Source of the DNA: Sphingobacterium sp. xlx-96
GTDB lineage: Bacteria > Bacteroidota > Bacteroidia > Sphingobacteriales > Sphingobacteriaceae
Direction of reading: 5' to 3'
Assembly: GCF_011007365.1 (NCBI RefSeq)
Contig: NZ_WFKM01000014.1
Location: 106,588-170,587 of the forward strand
DNA: 64,000 nt
Under the pieces are notes generated by a model that was not told where the DNA came from, did not search any database, and saw only the letters and a program-made list of their open reading frames with translations. The stretch's first letter is position 1. Each line of letters begins with the position of its first letter. The translations under genes were made by a program, and so were the position numbers. This document shows positions 61,219 through 64,000 of the stretch, one piece after another.

Positions 61219-62634
61219 TTAAACCAATAAATGTGGTTTTTCTTTATATGTTTTCCATAACAGCTCACCAAACAGTGTATTTGCCCAGGCGAACCAATGA
61301 CGGGTGAATTTTTTAGGATCATCTTTATGGAAGGATTCGTGCATAAAGCCGGTACCTCCATGCGTGGCTGCCAATGTCTTGATACATGTACGTATCTCAT
61401 CGTCATTGGTTGATGTAAAAGCGCGCATAGTGATTGCCATAGGCCATATCATATCCCGGCCTATATGTGGTCCGCCTACGCCTTCTGCTGCGGTACCTTT
61501 AAAGAAAAACGGATTATTTTTTGACAAGATGTAGTTTCTTGTACGTTGGTATACTTCGTCTTTGACATCTACCGATTCGAGATAAGGTAATGCAAGGAGA
61601 GAAGGGACATTGGCATCATCCATCATCATATAGCTTCCGAAGCCATCGACCTCAAATGCGTATACACGCCCGTGTTGTGGGTGGTCAATAATACCATATT
61701 TTTGTACTGCCTGCTCAACTTCATTTGCTAAACGTTCCATCCTGCTTGCTAGTTCTATATTATTGATTTTACGTAAAATCTCTGCGGATTGGCGTAGGCT
61801 CTTTATCGCAAATAGATTGGACGGTATCAAGAATAAGAATATTGTACAGTCATCTGAAGGCCGGAAGCTGGAACAGATCAAACCAACAGGGTTGACGGGA
61901 TACCCCCATCCATCTACCTGTAATGTATCCGTACCACGAGAGGTAGTTCTCGAAAAATTGTAAGGCCCTAAGTTCTCTTTTCGCTGCTGCTCGACGAAAG
62001 TCTGATAAGTGTTTTCCTGTGCTTTTACCCAGTCTGCGTCGAATGGCGTAGTGTCTCCTGTTTCTTTCCAATAGCGGTGTGCTAGTCGGATAGGGTAGCA
62101 TAGTGAATCGATCTCCCATTTACGTTCGTGTATGCCGGGCTTCATTTTTGTGTGATCTGAAAACCACTCTCCTTTTTTAGTAGGGTCGTTGTAAAAAGCA
62201 TTGGCATATGGATCGATATTGATACATTGGGACTGCTTGTTGATTAAGCCCAGGATAAGGTTTTTAAGCTTAGGATCCTTTTTCATAAAAGGAATATAAG
62301 GCCATACTTGGGCACTGCTATCCCGAAGCCACATGGCATCAATGTCACCTGTTATCACGTAGGTAAGCTTCTTATTGGCTGTAGACTCATCGTATATAGT
62401 GGTATCCAATGTGTTGGGGAAACAGTTGTTGAACAACCACCCTAGTTCTGGGTTTTTTACGTTTTTCTGGAACTCTTTGATGGCATCTTCAATGACCGGG
62501 CTACTGAAATGTCTTTTGTCTGCAGCTACTCGTACATTGGGGAACGTATTTGCCGCTGTAGCAAAAGAGAGTTTGCTAGCTAATACGCTAGCTCCTAATA
62601 CGGCACTTTGCTGGATGAAAGTTCTGCGTTTCAT
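61219..62634 (-). CDS. GH125 exo-alpha-mannosidase-like protein, exported
   Basis: 471 residues. The N-terminus MKRRTFIQQSAVLGASVLASKLSFATA looks like a Tat-type signal (RRTFIQ). The catalytic region matches GH125 (formerly DUF1237): DIDAMWLRDSSAQVWPYIPF (about 99-118), DGWGYPVNPVGLICSSFRPSDD, YMMMDDANVPSLLALPYL and RDMIWPMAITMRA, and the ending FARHWFAWANTLFGELL-like block. GH125 enzymes remove alpha-1,6-linked mannose, for example from N-glycan-like chains, without metal. Transcribed away from an upstream 495-bp gap with no gene. Confidence 0.92.
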   Translation of the reverse strand: MKRRTFIQQSAVLGASVLASKLSFATAANTFPNVRVAADKRHFSSPVIEDAIKEFQKNVKNPELGWLFNNCFPNTLDTTIYDESTANKKLTYVITGDIDAMWLRDSSAQVWPYIPFMKKDPKLKNLILGLINKQSQCINIDPYANAFYNDPTKKGEWFSDHTKMKPGIHERKWEIDSLCYPIRLAHRYWKETGDTTPFDADWVKAQENTYQTFVEQQRKENLGPYNFSRTTSRGTDTLQVDGWGYPVNPVGLICSSFRPSDDCTIFLFLIPSNLFAIKSLRQSAEILRKINNIELASRMERLANEVEQAVQKYGIIDHPQHGRVYAFEVDGFGSYMMMDDANVPSLLALPYLESVDVKDEVYQRTRNYILSKNNPFFFKGTAAEGVGGPHIGRDMIWPMAITMRAFTSTNDDEIRTCIKTLAATHGGTGFMHESFHKDDPKKFTRHWFAWANTLFGELLWKTYKEKPHLLV

Positions 62635-63129
62635 ATGTATTTAATTTGTTTTTTAATGGCCATATGGAATAATCATGACTGTTTGTGCTTTGCAAAACAT
62701 GAGTATTTCATTATAATTTATGTGGTTTTTAGGATTCAACTTTAGAAAGCAAGATGCAATAATTTATTTAAAATAACAACAAAAAACGTTTTAGCATCGT
62801 TATTTTGTCTTGTTGATTTGAGAAAGAGTTTTTTTAAGTAAAAAAATCAAGACTGTGTAGCCTACGATCTATTTCTTGGACAAAGAATGCTTTTTACCCC
62901 GGTAAGCGAACACTATTTGGAAAGCTTTGATGTAGAATCAGGTTCTATAAATAAAAAAATGGAGAGCGATATTATGTATTTTTCAATGTGTTTATTAGGA
63001 GGTAGTTAGGGGTGTGTAGGTCATCGACGTAAAACGCGGTATCTTTACTAAATGATTTTGTAGTATACTATTTATTTGGTATTTTAGGTCAGACATTATA
63101 AACAATACTTACCTTATTTTAAGCTAGTT
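62635..63129. other. AT-rich intergenic region, no gene seen
   Basis: 495 bp between GH125 (minus) and the broken lipoprotein gene (plus). It must contain both promoters, but no consensus -7 box, palindrome or conserved RNA was recognised. Confidence 0.6.
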
Positions 63130-63424
63130 ATGAATATAAAATTTAAGCCACTATTTTCCTTAGTTATACTTTTTTTTACTCTAAATAGTTGCAATACATG
63201 TGTTTATGTTTTTGTAGATGCACTTAACATTGCGGAAGCTAAGGCATTTTACGAGTCTCAGATTAACCCTGTTACAACCGGGGGGGGACAATCCTTTATT
63301 TAACCGACATCAGTTAGTTGTAGATTGGAAGTCTTATAAGCAAACTGATGAAAATATATTTTCTATCCCAGTTGTTCCTGTCGCGGAGCGTATAATTGAC
63401 CCCAAGAAAGGTGTAATCATGTAG
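63130..63424 (+). pseudogene. frameshifted lipoprotein gene with G8 tract
   Basis: ATG 63130 begins a lipoprotein signal (MNIKFKPLFSLVILFFTLNSC, Cys 21) and reads to an early TAA at 63301 through a run of eight G (63280-63287). Removing one G joins it to the frame that continues GGDNPLFNRHQLVVDWKSYK and ends at 63424, a coherent product of about 97 residues. The downstream stretch (63420-63500) reads SENYANTNDREAACTPIATK in yet another frame, suggesting further decay. It resembles the N-terminus of a larger Bacteroidota surface lipoprotein. Either a pseudogene, a sequencing error or a phase-variable G tract. Confidence 0.6.
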
Positions 63425-63560
63425 CGAAAACTACGCAAATACGAATGACCGCGAAGCAGCATGCACACCAATTGCAACAAAATGTGCATAATATAGTTTG
63501 GATATTCCATCCCGACAAGTCGGGGCAAGCTAATAACAACCAAAATCAAATTATAGATAT

Positions 63561-63947
63561 ATGAAAAAAAAGAATATAATACGTTCACTAACTTTCCTTA
63601 GTTTATTTGGATTATTAGTCTATATTACAAATTTTACAGATTTAAAGATATTTTTTATTAGAGTAATCGAGTTCAGCAACTATAATGGAACATACTATTA
63701 TTATCAAAATAGGTTGAAAGGAGAAACAGATAGTCAAAGGTCTAAGTCATATGCTCATTTCTTAAGCCAAAATTCAAATATCGAAGACAAACAGTTATAC
63801 CGTAGATTTAGAATGGATCTTTGGCGGTTTTGGGAGTGGAGTGATTTCTACTATTTTTCAGATCAATATAAGCTACCTTATATTTCAGAAAAGGAGATTA
63901 ACGAAAACAGAAAAAGGGAGGGGTTACCTCCAATAGTGTTTGATTAG
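63561..63947 (+). CDS. hypothetical protein with N-terminal membrane helix
   Basis: 128 residues. Basic start (MKKKNIIRS) and one hydrophobic helix (about 10-27, FLSLFGLLVYITNF), then a polar, aromatic-rich domain (NYNGTYYYYQNR, RRFRMDLWRFWEWSDFYYFS) that ends IVFD. Probably a membrane-anchored or secreted small protein; no family recognised. Its closeness to the broken lipoprotein gene and the unusual Tyr/Trp content hint at an accessory, recently acquired or immunity-like role, but this is speculation. Confidence 0.6.
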   Translation: MKKKNIIRSLTFLSLFGLLVYITNFTDLKIFFIRVIEFSNYNGTYYYYQNRLKGETDSQRSKSYAHFLSQNSNIEDKQLYRRFRMDLWRFWEWSDFYYFSDQYKLPYISEKEINENRKREGLPPIVFD

Positions 63948-64000
63948 AAGGTGGTCATTTTTTCTCTTTATATAATTCTAATGTGTATCAATGAGAATCT

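Noticed and set aside
1..64000. CRISPR arrays, rRNA, tRNA, phage or toxin-antitoxin clusters
   Set aside because: No regularly spaced direct repeats, no RNA landmarks apart from rnpB, and no phage or toxin genes were seen by eye.

Overview
The window looks like a chromosomal segment of an aerobic, free-living Bacteroidota, most likely Sphingobacteriaceae (Sphingobacterium/Pedobacter type). Supporting signs are a SusC/SusD pair, many promoters of the Bacteroidota form (TTG or TTTG about 18-20 nt upstream of TAnnTTTG) with few Shine-Dalgarno sites, a type A RNase P RNA, a fatty-acid hydroxylase of the sphingolipid type, a plant-type acyl-ACP desaturase, type II NADH dehydrogenase and secreted glycosidases. 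No rRNA, tRNA, CRISPR array, intact transposase or prophage was seen.

Layout. 1-3.6 kb: the edge of a His-rich lipoprotein gene, a HopJ-family gene, and a minus-strand run of small SRPBCC, VOC and DoxX-like genes. 3.6-5.7 kb: rnpB, an NtrC-type response regulator, and an unlisted 58-residue membrane protein whose stop codon lies inside a shared palindromic terminator. 5.9-9.8 kb: a SAM-riboswitch-led metY-hom unit for methionine/homocysteine synthesis, and AMP nucleosidase. 9.8-14.9 kb: clpX-clpP, an HsdR-N-like gene, repeat copy A, holA and small genes. 14.9-20.4 kb: a structured leader RNA with its own terminator ahead of carA, membrane and acidic hypotheticals, an Nramp-UspA fusion and an atypical SDR. 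20.4-27.5 kb: a muropeptide-salvage operon in the order NlpC/P60 peptidase, dipeptide epimerase, SusC, SusD. 27.7-34.5 kb: topoisomerase IV subunit A, lipid hydroxylase, AsmA-like protein. 34.6-43 kb: repeat copy B, an L,D-transpeptidase-like lipoprotein, Crp-type regulator, pseudouridine synthase, aldo/keto reductase, Dps, FabV, and a PolX-like protein with a damaged polymerase site and intact PHP motifs. 43.3-47.2 kb: a 1285-residue GH31 enzyme with FN3, F5/8C, dockerin and cohesin-like modules. 47.2-53.7 kb: redox genes (ndh, ferredoxin, ferredoxin reductase, marR), a decayed stretch, and the desaturase. 53.8-64 kb: repeat copy C, sufS-sufE, GH2-GH29, murI, GH125, and a frameshifted lipoprotein gene.

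The most unusual element is a roughly 0.52-0.56 kb non-coding repeat present three times in the same orientation (12.35, 34.56 and 53.76 kb). Its copies keep several hairpins although the stem sequences have changed in a compensating way, and two copies have imperfect terminal inverted repeats. This points to selection on folded RNA or DNA, or to a MITE-like element moved in trans. Other points of interest are the carA leader RNA, a Cys-Cys leader peptide ORF behind the SAM riboswitch, promoters so close to start codons that the mRNAs should be leaderless, and very long perfect palindromes at gene junctions.
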